Part shown: piece after piece, positions 16,563 through 25,153 of the stretch | How the letters are laid out: the number at the start of each line of letters is the position of its first letter | How positions within the stretch are numbered: the first letter of the stretch is position 1 | Source: G965197405 sp965197405 | GTDB taxonomy: Bacteria > Chloroflexota > Dehalococcoidia > Lucifugimonadales > JAGWBF01 | Length of the DNA: 64,000 nucleotides | Direction: 5' to 3' | Assembly: GCA_965197405.1 (NCBI GenBank) | Contig: OZ240206.1 | Span: 1,240,001 to 1,304,000, forward strand | Translations under genes and position numbers: made by a program | The notes under the pieces: model-generated | Told to the model about the DNA's origin: nothing | What the model saw: the letters and a program-made list of their open reading frames with translations, nothing else | Databases searched by the model: none

Positions 16563-18878
16563 CTACCTGTGAGGGCCCGGTCTCCACTCGATGACCTCCA
16601 TCTCCTCGGGCGTGGCCTCGATGCGGACGGGGAACCGCCCGCCCCTTGCCAGAAGCAGGCCGTCCCCACGCGGGCAGGACAGCAGCCAGCGCTGTAGCTC
16701 CGGGGGAAGGTCGAAGGCGTCGCCCACAGTGCTTATGGCGGCGGCGTCCTGCTGGAGCAACAGCTTGAAGGCGGCGTTCTGTAGAAGCGCCCTACCGCTG
16801 TGGCCGGTGATGGTCCTGGAGGAGTCCTCGCTGAGCAGGTCCTGCACGTCCTGGGTGATGAATTGGAGGCCGAGCCGGTGCTTCCTTGCCCGCTTGGCCA
16901 TTGAGACCATGAAGGCTGCGCCTTCGGGGTGCTGCATGATGCTCCACACCTCGTCCACCACCAGCAGGCGGGGCTTGGGGTCCTGGGCGGCTGCGGCCCA
17001 TACCGTCTCGGTGCAGACCATCGCTGCGGCGGGCCGAAGCTCCGGTTCCAGCAGCCGCAGGTCGAAGACGGTGACCAAGGCCTCGCTGGACAGCAGGTCG
17101 TCGCCCTCGTCGGAGAGCAGGTGCCTGAGGCTGCCGGTGGCGAAGGGCCTTAGCAGCTTCGCCAGAGCCTGCCCCGCACTGGATGCGGGGTCGCCCTCTT
17201 CCTCGCCTTGCAGGTAGTCATAGAAGTCCCTGAACCCGGTGCGCTGCCTGGGCTGGGCGTAGTAGCCCGCCAGGGCGTGGTCCAGGGACGCCCTGCGCTC
17301 CGCCCCGAGGTTCTCTCCTACCATCACCTCGATGAGCCTTCTCAGGCTGCCGATGCGCTGCAATAGCTCCTCGCTGTCTCCCCGCTCGATGACGAAGGGG
17401 TTCATACCCTGGCCGGGGACGCCCGGCGACAGCACCCGCCCTCCTGCGGCCCGGGCCATGTCCGCATACTCCCCCTCCGGGTCTATGACGTAGGCGGTCA
17501 CGCCGCGAGTGATGCCCCGCAGTATCCCCAGCTTGGTGGCGAAGGACTTGCCAGCCCCCGACCTTGCCAGGACGGCGGTGTTGGCGTTCAGGTGGGTCCC
17601 GTCCCAGGGGTCGTAGACGATAGGGGAACAGGCCCGCAGGTCTATGCCGTAGAGGGTGCCGCTCCTCGTGTCCAGGTCGGGGGGCGAGAAAGGGAAGAGC
17701 CTCGCCAGGCTGGACGTGTCCAGGGTGCGCCACACGACCACGGCGTTGAGGGCCAAGGGCAGCGTTGAAAGCATCCCCTCCCGCTGCCGGAAGGCCAGGG
17801 CGTCCAGCTTGCCCAGAGTAGCGGCGAAGTGGGCCTTCGTCCGCTGGGTCATCTCCTTGAGGGATTTTTCGTCTCCGGCGTGCAAGGTGATTGACAGGGA
17901 CGAGTGGAAGAGCCTTTCCCGTCCCCTTTGCACCTCGTCCCGCAGGCGTGTCACATCCTCCAGGGCGATCTCCGCCTCTGGGGACATGGTGCGGCCCCGG
18001 CGAAGAGACAACGACTGGGCCGACTCGAAGCGCACCTTCTGCCACTCCAGGGTGCGGGCCGCCTGCTCCGCCGGTATCGGCCCCAGGTGGATGGAGAGGT
18101 CCATCGGCGCTCCGGCCGCCATGAGGCCCTGGAGGAAGCCGGGGGCCAGAGACCGGGGCCACTTTCCCAGGTGCAGGGAGCGGGTGAGGTGTCCGCCTGT
18201 CCGCTGGCCAGGCGGGCCGACGCGCATATCTCTGCGGTCCACCTCGACGGTGACGGGTTCTTCCTCGTCCATCTCCGATGGCGAGCCGCCCAGAGCGGCG
18301 GATAGGAGGAACATCCGCAGGGCCCGGCCCCTGAGCGGATGCACCGACAGCCCGGCCCGCGCCAGCAGGGAGCAGAGCTCGTCGGCCCGTTGGAACTCGC
18401 AGATGGCGTAGAAGCGCCGGTCCAGGATGCCGTCCCGGGCCTCCAGGTCCTTGAGCAGTCCCCGGAGGGACTCTGCCGCCGCCCGCGTCTGCGGGGGCAG
18501 AGTGTCCGGCTGCGCCCCCTTCAGGTTCTCCCTCAGGCGTTTCAGGCCGGGCGGGTGCTGTCTTACCAGAAGCTGTGCCGCGAAGTCCAGGGCGTTGAGC
18601 GCCCCGGCGAAGGCCCCAAGCTTCGGCTCGTCCAGCTCCAAGCCCATCACCTCGCAGACGCCCACCTTCACCCCGTCCAGCCGCACGGGGCCGTCCTCAT
18701 CGAGGTGGGAGAGCATGAAGCAGTAGGGCAGCGGGGGCGTCGGCTTGTGCATGGGGCCTTCGGGTGTGCCGGGCTGAGTGGGCGACTCTTGCTCGCCCTC
18801 CGGCTTCTCCTGCGGAGCGGCGGCCCCCTCCGGCGGCCTACCGGCTCCACGCCGTATGAGTCGAATCAGCTTTTTCAA
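16563..18878 (-). CDS. VirB4-like conjugative transfer ATPase
   Basis: 771 residues from a TTG at 18878, chosen because AAAGGAGA lies 8 bp upstream; the open frame continues further up without a good signal. The N-terminal half is the VirB4/TraC-type domain (GGHLTRSLHLGKWPRSLAPG). The C-terminal ATPase has Walker A LARSGAGKSFATKLGIL, AYVIDPEGEYADMARAAGGR, Walker B RLLVVDEVWSIMQHPEGAAF and GLQFITQDVQDLLSEDSSRT. VirB4 proteins energise pilus assembly and DNA export at the inner membrane. A palindromic repeat is read in frame as GDPASSAGQAL (17165-17192), between the Walker motifs. Confidence 0.9.
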   Translation of the reverse strand: MKKLIRLIRRGAGRPPEGAAAPQEKPEGEQESPTQPGTPEGPMHKPTPPLPYCFMLSHLDEDGPVRLDGVKVGVCEVMGLELDEPKLGAFAGALNALDFAAQLLVRQHPPGLKRLRENLKGAQPDTLPPQTRAAAESLRGLLKDLEARDGILDRRFYAICEFQRADELCSLLARAGLSVHPLRGRALRMFLLSAALGGSPSEMDEEEPVTVEVDRRDMRVGPPGQRTGGHLTRSLHLGKWPRSLAPGFLQGLMAAGAPMDLSIHLGPIPAEQAARTLEWQKVRFESAQSLSLRRGRTMSPEAEIALEDVTRLRDEVQRGRERLFHSSLSITLHAGDEKSLKEMTQRTKAHFAATLGKLDALAFRQREGMLSTLPLALNAVVVWRTLDTSSLARLFPFSPPDLDTRSGTLYGIDLRACSPIVYDPWDGTHLNANTAVLARSGAGKSFATKLGILRGITRGVTAYVIDPEGEYADMARAAGGRVLSPGVPGQGMNPFVIERGDSEELLQRIGSLRRLIEVMVGENLGAERRASLDHALAGYYAQPRQRTGFRDFYDYLQGEEEGDPASSAGQALAKLLRPFATGSLRHLLSDEGDDLLSSEALVTVFDLRLLEPELRPAAAMVCTETVWAAAAQDPKPRLLVVDEVWSIMQHPEGAAFMVSMAKRARKHRLGLQFITQDVQDLLSEDSSRTITGHSGRALLQNAAFKLLLQQDAAAISTVGDAFDLPPELQRWLLSCPRGDGLLLARGGRFPVRIEATPEEMEVIEWRPGPHR
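17165..17192. repeat. Palindromic repeat inside the VirB4-like gene
   Basis: GAGCCTGC tail plus CCCCGCACTGGATGCGGGG core. It is in frame and adds the peptide DPASSAGQAL. Confidence 0.8.
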
Positions 18879-18897
18879 TTCCGTGTTCTCCTTTGCT

Positions 18898-19224
18898 CTA
18901 TGGGATTGGGACGACGCCGTTGAGCAGGGCCAGAGCCACCCCCTTGGCCGAGAGCACCAGCACAAGCCCCACGACGGCCCCTATGACGGCGCTCCTAGCC
19001 CTTCCCCCGCCCCGCTCCTCGCCTCCCTCCGCCATCAGGACGAAGCCCGCCCACACGATGGCGAAGAGGCAGAGACCGGAGGCGGCGTAGGCCATCGCCG
19101 TCAGGACCTCGTTGAAAGCCCGCAGCATCTCCCCCTCCTCCACCGGGGCCGCACCCAGGAAGGTGATCGCAGCGCTGCTGAGAAGCAGGGTTGCTATGAC
19201 CCGTTTCACCAGGGCCACCGCCAT
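18898..19224 (-). CDS. VirB2/TrbC-like pilin protein, 108 aa
   Basis: Small membrane protein beginning MAVALVKRVIATLLLSSAAI, a signal-peptide-like segment. Two more hydrophobic helices flank a short basic loop: GLCLFAIVWAGFVLMAEG, then RSAVIGAVVGLVLVLSAKGV. Size and the two-helix hairpin with a Gly/Arg loop are as in VirB2/TrbC pilins. It lies 19 bp upstream of the VirB4-like gene, and its start overlaps the end of the PrgI-fusion gene by 19 bp. Confidence 0.75.
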   Translation of the reverse strand: MAVALVKRVIATLLLSSAAITFLGAAPVEEGEMLRAFNEVLTAMAYAASGLCLFAIVWAGFVLMAEGGEERGGGRARSAVIGAVVGLVLVLSAKGVALALLNGVVPIP

Positions 19225-20990
19225 CCGAGGAAGCCGAACAGGTCCCTCGTCTCCTCCTCGGTCAGGGGTGTCTGCTCGGCGGGGACGGGTCCCGGCTCCG
19301 GCTCCGGCAGGGTGAGGACCTCGAAGGGGGCGTCGGCCCCGACGCTGAGCGCCACCTCAAGAAACTCACCCCTGCTCCGGGTGACGGGCCCTCGCTCCAT
19401 CACCTCGGCCCTCACGTGCTCCGGGTGGACGATGGTGAGGGTCACGTCCTGGTGGACCGCCTCACTGGGTATGGATAGGCGGGCAGAGATGGTGTGCTGC
19501 GTCGTAGTCCCACCGGCGTGGGTCACCGTGACCGTCTTGCTGACGGTCCTGCTTGTTCCGGGACGTACCAGGCTTACCCTCTCCGTGCGCTCCTCGGTCC
19601 TCTCCGGGCGGTGGGTGAGGCGCACCAGTGGGGGCATGGGAATCCTGAGCGCCGCCACCAGGTCGGCCTTAATGGCCACGCCGTGGATTGCCTCGCCCCT
19701 GGCAATGGGGAAGGAGAAACGGGTCTCGCCGTTGGGCACGAACGACACGCTCGTGTGCGACCCGCCTACCATGACGTTGAGGGTCCCCGTGATGCCGGCG
19801 ACCTCGGCGTCTATCAACGCCGTCTCCGCGATGCTCTCGTGTCCGGTCACCGTCCACAGGCTTATGGCCTCCTCGACCGTGGACTCGCAGTCCGAGGCGA
19901 TGACGCCGCCGACCGTCCCCGGAGTCCAGCCCAGGGAGGAGACCCTGGCGTTGCAGACCTCCCCCGTCACCGACGGGAGGGGGTAGGGCAACTGACTGTC
20001 CTTCAGGGTCAGGGCCCCCGCCTGTCCCAGGCTGTCCTCCCAGGAGAAGGTGAGGGACGGGGCTTTGCCGTGAAGGGGGAGGTCGTAGACGGTCCGCTCA
20101 CCCTCGTCCAGGCTTGCTACCCCCCAGAAGCGCAGCTCCTCTCCCTCCGAGCCTCCGTAGGCCCGCACCTGGAGGGCCAGGCCGGTGGCCGCCCGCAGGG
20201 TCACCCCGGCCCGGTCTCCCGAGACCTCCAGGCCCTCGACGAACAGCCTGCGTCCGGGGACGGGCTCCGGTACCTCGAACTCGATCTCGTCGGAGCTCCA
20301 CCCCCCCTCGTCGTCGGGGCCGTCGGCCAGGACAGCCTGCGGCACGGCAATGGCTGCCACCATCAGGGCGCTAGCGGCCAGGACCGAGAGCCGGAGCTTG
20401 ACCCCGTATCGAGTACGGGGCAGGCTCTCGACCCGATAATAGGTCTTTCTACCCTTGGTCTCCCTCGTGTCGGCCATCTGGCCGCCTGTCTTGCCGGCAG
20501 GCAGGTTGGTGTTGTCCTTCTCTCCTCCCTTGCGCCTCCGTCGCTTGCCGAACCAGCCGTGGGGACGGAAGGGCGTCCGCCCGTTGCGACGCTCCCGGTC
20601 CCTGCGCAGACTGCCGAGGCCGCGCCTAGCCCGCCTCGCCATGAGCCTGAGCGGGCCGGGGCCGCTCTGCACAGGCGCGGGCAACTCGCTCCGCACCAGA
20701 TGGGCCGGAGTCCCTGCGTAGCGCCTCGCCCCCAGCCCGAACCGCAGGAGGTCGGCGGCCACCAGCGGCAGCCGCCTTCCTCCTATCTTCCCCACCACCG
20801 CCGCGACCCCAAGGAGGCCGAGGACGACGGCCAGCACCATCCGCACCTCGGAGGAGCCTACGGGGGCGTAGCTATATGCGCCGTAGGACAGGGCGCATAC
20901 AGCCGTCAACGCCACGATCTGCGGGAAGGTGAACCACAGCAGCACCCTGTCCTCGGCCTGCACGTGGGTCGGCACCTCGTGCTCTCTCAT
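19206..20990 (-). CDS. PrgI-like protein fused to an exported domain
   Basis: 594 residues in one open frame but with the look of two proteins. Residues 1-115 are PrgI-like (VPTHVQAEDRVLLWFTFPQI, two membrane helices, then GGRRLPLVAADLLRFGLGAR), the small membrane partner of VirB4 in Gram-positive-type systems. A basic linker contains two palindromic repeats (20482-20505 read as LPAGKTGGQ; 20402-20427 read as LPRTRYG). Then MADTRETKGRKTYYRVES and a signal-like helix LSVLAASALMVAAIAVPQAV lead into about 370 residues of beta-rich extracytoplasmic sequence. Either a fused protein or an internal start at the MADTRE Met is possible. Strong AAGGAG ribosome site at the first ATG. Confidence 0.75.
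   Translation of the reverse strand: MREHEVPTHVQAEDRVLLWFTFPQIVALTAVCALSYGAYSYAPVGSSEVRMVLAVVLGLLGVAAVVGKIGGRRLPLVAADLLRFGLGARRYAGTPAHLVRSELPAPVQSGPGPLRLMARRARRGLGSLRRDRERRNGRTPFRPHGWFGKRRRRKGGEKDNTNLPAGKTGGQMADTRETKGRKTYYRVESLPRTRYGVKLRLSVLAASALMVAAIAVPQAVLADGPDDEGGWSSDEIEFEVPEPVPGRRLFVEGLEVSGDRAGVTLRAATGLALQVRAYGGSEGEELRFWGVASLDEGERTVYDLPLHGKAPSLTFSWEDSLGQAGALTLKDSQLPYPLPSVTGEVCNARVSSLGWTPGTVGGVIASDCESTVEEAISLWTVTGHESIAETALIDAEVAGITGTLNVMVGGSHTSVSFVPNGETRFSFPIARGEAIHGVAIKADLVAALRIPMPPLVRLTHRPERTEERTERVSLVRPGTSRTVSKTVTVTHAGGTTTQHTISARLSIPSEAVHQDVTLTIVHPEHVRAEVMERGPVTRSRGEFLEVALSVGADAPFEVLTLPEPEPGPVPAEQTPLTEEETRDLFGFLGWRWPW
20402..20427. repeat. Palindromic repeat in the PrgI-fusion linker
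   Basis: CCCCGTATCGAGTACGGGG followed by the CAGGCTC tail. This is the clearest copy of the family, read on the minus strand as SLPRTRYGV. Confidence 0.85.
20482..20505. repeat. Second palindrome type in the same linker
   Basis: CCTGTCTTGCCGGCAGGCAGG, a different palindrome read as LPAGKTGG, 55 bp from the copy at 20402-20427. Confidence 0.7.
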
Positions 20991-21015
20991 GTCTTTTTCT
21001 CCTTCCTTCGTCCGC

Positions 21016-21297
21016 TTAGTTGTCGGGTGCCGGTGTGGGGTCGGGCAATTCCGGGGTCACCGCCGGGTCAACGACGGCGTTCATCACCAGCTCGACCACA
21101 CCGTAGGCCACCATGGCCAGGATGATGCCGGCGAGGGCGGTCATCATGGCGCTCTTGCCCCGCTCCATCTGGTGGGGCGCTCCCGATGCCGTCAGGTACA
21201 GGTAGGCCCCGTAGACGAAGAATCCCACGCCCACGGCCCCCACCACCCCCAGCAGGATGCCCACGATGTTGGATATGGTCTGTGTGAGGTTTTCCAT
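21016..21297 (-). CDS. Second pilin-like membrane protein, 93 aa
   Basis: Start taken at ATG 21297 after GGAGAAAAAGG; the longer frame begins with a hydrophilic stretch unlikely to be translated. Two helices, IVGILLGVVGAVGVGFFVYG and MMTALAGIILAMVAYGVVEL, surround a basic loop (GAPHQMERGKS), followed by a Pro/Asp tail. This is the VirB2-like hairpin again, so the operon encodes two pilin-type proteins. It lies between the PrgI fusion and the VirB6-like gene. Confidence 0.7.
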   Translation of the reverse strand: MENLTQTISNIVGILLGVVGAVGVGFFVYGAYLYLTASGAPHQMERGKSAMMTALAGIILAMVAYGVVELVMNAVVDPAVTPELPDPTPAPDN

Positions 21298-21523
21298 AAG
21301 CCTTTTTCTCCTCTCCGTTTCCTGTTTCCGGGTGGTCTCCTCACCCGGCGCTTCAGCTACTCGCTCTTCGCTACGCACTTGCGATGCTCTCTTCTACTGG
21401 CACATCTCCCCACCTCCTTCTCGTTCATAGCAGCCGGCGTGAATCCGCTCATGCCCTTGCCTGTCGTCCTTAGTCTGATTCCCGGCTCTCTTTCCCAATC
21501 GGAATATGCGCCGCCCGGCGTCG
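21298..21523 (-). other. 226-bp spacer within the transfer operon
   Basis: No convincing gene. A 31-codon frame starting MSGFTPAAMNEKEVGRCASR precedes the second pilin gene and could be a leader peptide, but it has no supporting signal. Confidence 0.25.
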
Positions 21524-22498
21524 CTACTCTCCTGCGCTCCTGGGCGCTCCGCCCCCGCCCCCGTCCGAGGGGGTCGCCATGTCCGCCATGGAGCGGATGC
21601 CCGATGCGGCGGACGACAGGCCCGAGCCCGCCACCATCGCCCCCACCGCCATCCCGCCGGGGCCTCCCGCCGCTCCCCCGGCGACCAGCCCTATGGACCG
21701 GGCGGAGCCTATGACGGTCCTGGGCAGGGACATGCCGAAGTACAGGGTGTGCAGCCAGGCGTCGAAAGTCCCGTGGCTGCCCAGCATCGAGGGCACCCGG
21801 GTGGCCATGTAGATGAAGGCCAGGGACATCAGCAGCTTCCACGCCAGGTCCTGCACCGGCTCGTAGGCCGCTATCCCCGCAAACTCGTGCAGGAACCCGA
21901 ACCCCAGCGCCAGGGCTATGAGTTGCACCCCCTGCTGGAACACCGTCGTCATGAAGAGCCTCAGCCAGTGCCTACCCCAGCCCGCCGTGTGGGGCAGAAT
22001 CCACAACCCCAAGGCTATGGGGGCCAACGCCAGCAGGATGTCTATCAGGGCAAGGCGGAGCACCATCTGCACCAGGACGTAGAGGACGAAGAAGCCGTAG
22101 ACCAGGTAGAGGAGCGCCATCAGGACGGCCATGCCCACGCTCCCGGCCTCCACGGCCGTCAGCAGGGTCTTCAGAGACGTCCTCAGCAGGTCCCCGGCGG
22201 TGACGCCCAGGGATGCGGCGATGAAGCCGGAGACGGCGTCGGCCACGTCAATGACCAGGGCGCACCACCACAGGGAGGTGGCGGCTGCCACCAGGCCCAG
22301 GACCAGGCGGGGGACCATCTCCCGCCATCCCGTCTGGGTCTGCCCCAGGTGGTGCTGCATGATGAGGCTCAGCCCCATCCAGCCCAGGATGAGCACCAGA
22401 GCCCCCGATGCGATGGCCCACACCACCGTCCACGCCTCCCGCACCAGGGGGTGCAGGTAGGTGAGCTCCGGGGGTGTGCCGGTGAGGATGTCGGTCAT
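21524..22498 (-). CDS. VirB6/TrbL-like polytopic membrane protein
   Basis: 324 residues with six or more membrane helices (VVWAIASGALVLILGWMGLS, RLVLGLVAAATSLWWCALVI, MAVLMALLYLVYGFFVLYVL, IDILLALAPIALGLWIL). The Ala/Gly/Ser-rich C terminus (GGAAGGPGGMAVGAM) is typical of VirB6/TrbL channel proteins. The conserved central IDILLALAPIALGLWILPHT resembles the A-P family motif. AGGGAGAT precedes the ATG. The next upstream gene ends 6 bp away. Confidence 0.78.
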   Translation of the reverse strand: MTDILTGTPPELTYLHPLVREAWTVVWAIASGALVLILGWMGLSLIMQHHLGQTQTGWREMVPRLVLGLVAAATSLWWCALVIDVADAVSGFIAASLGVTAGDLLRTSLKTLLTAVEAGSVGMAVLMALLYLVYGFFVLYVLVQMVLRLALIDILLALAPIALGLWILPHTAGWGRHWLRLFMTTVFQQGVQLIALALGFGFLHEFAGIAAYEPVQDLAWKLLMSLAFIYMATRVPSMLGSHGTFDAWLHTLYFGMSLPRTVIGSARSIGLVAGGAAGGPGGMAVGAMVAGSGLSSAASGIRSMADMATPSDGGGGGAPRSAGE

Positions 22499-22504
22499 AT
22501 CTCC

Positions 22505-23152
22505 CTATCCCTCCCCGCAGTTGTCGGCGTCCTCGCCCGCGGCCTTCTCCACCACGCCGCACAGGGTCCCGTGGACTCCCTCGATGGTCCAGCGGGCGAA
22601 GGCCCTGGCCCACCGCCCCGGGTCCAGGGCTCTGAGCACCTTGTTCCACAGGCCGCCCGGCTGGTGTACGGGGATGATGGCGTGGAAGACGCCGGGGTCT
22701 GAGACGCCGGTCTCCCGCGCTAGGATGACCAGCAGGTAGGCCCGCTCCGGGTCCAGGGCCTCCTGGTCGTCCTGGAAGGGGTACTCCCAGGAGTACTCCC
22801 AGCCGTCCCTGCGCTTCTTCTCACCACCCTGCACCCGGTACATGGGGGTGAGCCAGTCGCCGGAGTCCGAATCCCGGACTCCGTAGTAGAGGACGTCCAG
22901 CTCCCGGTCGAAGACGGGCCTTGCTATGAAGCGCCCGTCCTTCTTTCGCTCGACGAAGTCCTCCTCCTCGTTGACCAGGGCCAACTCCGTGCCTGGTAGG
23001 GGGGTGACGCCCTTTCCGGTCGGGCCCTGGGCTTGGGCCGAGTTGCTGGCGGGGACGGCCAGGAGCACCGCCAGCAGCAGCGTTGCCGCCAGCAGGCCCA
23101 GCCGCCTGGCCATGCCGGCTCCACCGGACCCGGTCCTCCATTGCAGCGCCAT
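22505..23152 (-). CDS. Secreted protein heading the transfer operon
   Basis: ATG at 23152 follows AAGGAGG and gives 215 residues. The N terminus MALQWRTGSGGAGMARRLGL continues into a hydrophobic core LLAATLLLAVLLAVPASNSA with a plausible AQA cleavage site. The mature part is polar and aromatic (YYGVRDSDSGDWLTPMYRVQ; WEYSWEYPFQDDQEALDPER) and ends with two Cys near the C terminus that could form a disulfide. No known domain. Its position as first gene suggests a periplasm-side or surface part of the transfer apparatus. Confidence 0.65.
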   Translation of the reverse strand: MALQWRTGSGGAGMARRLGLLAATLLLAVLLAVPASNSAQAQGPTGKGVTPLPGTELALVNEEEDFVERKKDGRFIARPVFDRELDVLYYGVRDSDSGDWLTPMYRVQGGEKKRRDGWEYSWEYPFQDDQEALDPERAYLLVILARETGVSDPGVFHAIIPVHQPGGLWNKVLRALDPGRWARAFARWTIEGVHGTLCGVVEKAAGEDADNCGEG

Positions 23153-23228
23153 GAGTGCCTCCTTGCCTTCAATGGGGTCGTGTGCCTGCAATCGAGTGTG
23201 AAGGCCCTGGGGCCGCTATGTAATGTCT

Positions 23229-23260
23229 TAAAAGGGGTGTCACGCGTGACACCCCTTTTA
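23229..23260. repeat. Perfect 32-bp palindrome in the divergent region
   Basis: Arms of 16 bp (TAAAAGGGGTGTCACG and its exact complement) with no spacer. With A4 and T4 at the ends it could be a bidirectional terminator, an operator or part of a transfer origin. It lies 77 bp upstream of the transfer operon start. Confidence 0.9.
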
Positions 23261-23435
23261 GGGCGTTGGAACCCCGGGGGCGCTCGTGGTGTCATAGACG
23301 TGTACAGGAATTCGAGGGAGTTCCAAAAAGGGAAGTCGGGGCCGTTTCAAAGCTGGAACAGGGGTAAATCAGCCCCTGTGGGACAATCTCAGGAAGCAAT
23401 CCGTTTCCAGGGCTCGTTCCGGCCCTACCGGACAG

Positions 23436-23524
23436 TCCCAGCTACGAAAGTTCCGTTTTCGGAAGTGGCCCCCGGGGGGAGTCACTTCCATTTCCCAGCT
23501 ACGAAAGTTCCGTTTTCGGAAGTG
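23436..23524. repeat. Two perfect 32-bp direct repeats before a coiled-coil gene
   Basis: Copies at 23436-23467 and 23493-23524 are identical, beginning TCCCAGCTACGAAAGTTCCG, with a period of 57 bp. Each contains the small inverted repeat TTCC/GGAA. The second copy touches the ribosome site of the next gene. Iteron-like or operator function is likely. Confidence 0.88.
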
Positions 23525-23537
23525 AAGGAGGAGACGG

Positions 23538-24380
23538 GTGAACGAGGAGTTGTTGTCCGGGGATGCGACGCCCAGCCTGGAAAGCCTGCACCAGGTGCGG
23601 CTGACGGCGCTGCTGCACGACCTGGTGGACGACCGGGGCAGGATGGAGGCGGCGGAGGCCCTGAGAGTCAACTACAAGACCCTGGCGACCGCCATAGAGT
23701 CGGGCAGGTTGACCCGCAGGCTGTCCGACGCCCTGGAACGGCTGCTGCTGGCCAGGGAAGTCGAGGCCTCGGTGGCGCTCAGGGAGCGGGTGCGGACGCT
23801 GGAGGGGCGCATGGAGGCGGAGGAGGAGGCCCTGAGAGGCTGCCGCGAAGAGCTCCTGGCCACTATAGAAGCCGGGGACAAGCGCCTCGAGGAGGAAGCC
23901 GTGCAGAGGAAGAGGGCGGTCGAGGGCCGGTTGGCGGCGCTGGAGTCGCACCGGGCCGGGGCGGAAGCGGCATCGTCCGCAGGCGTAGAGAGCGGGCGGC
24001 AGGTGAGGAGAGCGGCCTACGACCGGCGACGGCACCCCGCGCTGGTGACCGGGGAGCCGGAACCCGGTGAAGAGGAGGTCTACGGCGAGGCGACTCCGCT
24101 GGTCGTCGAGTGGCGGCGGGTGAGTGCCGAGCGGGCCCGGGCCGGGGACAAGCTGGGCGAGGCCATGGCCGAGGAGCGGATGCGGGAGCTTGAGATAGAG
24201 ATGATCGGGGAGTTCGGTCTGACGCTGCCGCCCGCGGCGCAGCCATGGGACGACTCGGACAGGAGGGACCGGGTCTACTCGCTCACGGAGACGCTGGGGA
24301 GGGTGCGTAGGGAGCGGGTCCGGGCGCAGTGGCGGCGGTGGGTCCGCCGGGTCCTGACCCTGGGGCTGTGGCGGAAGTAG
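23538..24380 (+). CDS. Coiled-coil protein with N-terminal HTH-like segment
   Basis: GTG start after GAAGGAGG gives 280 residues. The first 70 or so look like a small DNA-binding region (GRMEAAEALRVNYKTLATAI, then ESGRLTRRLSDALERLLLAR). A long Glu/Arg-rich coiled coil covers about 75-150. The second half has a conserved-looking patch GDKLGEAMAEERMRELEIEM and a basic C terminus with RRWVRRVLTLGLWRK. No family was recognised. It is transcribed away from the transfer operon and next to two 32-bp direct repeats, which it may bind. A regulator or transfer-origin accessory protein is an inference. Confidence 0.7.
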   Translation: MNEELLSGDATPSLESLHQVRLTALLHDLVDDRGRMEAAEALRVNYKTLATAIESGRLTRRLSDALERLLLAREVEASVALRERVRTLEGRMEAEEEALRGCREELLATIEAGDKRLEEEAVQRKRAVEGRLAALESHRAGAEAASSAGVESGRQVRRAAYDRRRHPALVTGEPEPGEEEVYGEATPLVVEWRRVSAERARAGDKLGEAMAEERMRELEIEMIGEFGLTLPPAAQPWDDSDRRDRVYSLTETLGRVRRERVRAQWRRWVRRVLTLGLWRK

Positions 24381-25153
24381 ACCCGGTGGCGGGCGTCTGG
24401 CGGTTGGCGGCGAGTCCTGCCCCATTCCTGGCGCATTGTTGTCGCATCGCGGTAAGCGATCCGGGCGGGGAGGCCCTGAACCCTTCCATTCCCGCAGTTG
24501 TCCCGCAATAATGAATACGTTGTCAGGCTTTTCCAGCGTTTCCCGCCCTAGAAACCTGGAGGGTCTATTCCCTGACCCGGGAATGGCCAGGAGGATTGAG
24601 CCCTGCTCTCCGATCGGTCTCCCAAGAGGGATGCCCGCTTCCCGCTGCGAGAGGTGGTCCCGGGATCGAGCCTTGCTCTCCCGAACGCCGCTTCAGAAGC
24701 TGGGACACCCTGGACGAGGTGCATCCTGCTCCTCGTCCCACGGACACCCTGGTCGGAGTGCGCCTGCCTGAGCTATGCATGCAGACAGGCCACGCACTCT
24801 GGCCGCCTCTGCATCCCTGCGGCATAGCTCACAGAGCTGACCGCAGCTTCCCCATGCGCTGCCGAAGGCTCGCTGCATCTCAATAAGAGGTACATCAAGT
24901 CGGACCTTCCCTCTGCGTCCCTCTCCCCATGCGCCGGTCTCAGGTCATGTGGCAGGCTGGCCGTTTTCCCGTCTCCGCAGATTCCCCGGACGTTACGAAC
25001 CCTGGGCTGATCTGCCTCTTCTTCAGCCCCACTCCGTCCCCCGTGCCCGGCATCCGGCTGTGGGCGGAGTGCGTCTTTCGTCAACCAACCCCATCACCAA
25101 CGACCCGCGCCACGGATGCCGCGGCATGGGTCAACAACGGAAAGGAGGTGCAC
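24381..25153. other. 773-bp non-coding, structured region
   Basis: All frames here have poor composition and no good start signals. Structure is visible instead: a near-duplicate GAGCCCTGCTCTCC / GAGCCTTGCTCTCC (about 24597 and 24673), a doubled GGACACCCTGG (24703, 24742), and the extended hairpin at 24769-24831. It lies just after a candidate regulator and before the replication operon, where an origin, a transfer origin or a regulatory RNA would be expected. Confidence 0.45.
24769..24831. repeat. 63-bp imperfect hairpin
   Basis: TGAGCTATGC (24769-24778) pairs perfectly with GCATAGCTCA (24822-24831). Inside, ATGCAG pairs with CTGCAT and AGGCC with GGCC. It would make a long cruciform or RNA hairpin. 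Confidence 0.6.

Noticed and set aside
18878..18965. Longer N terminus of the VirB4-like protein
   Set aside because: The extra 29 codons are Cys/Trp/Ser-rich, overlap the pilin gene and lack a ribosome site; TTG at 18878 has a good one.
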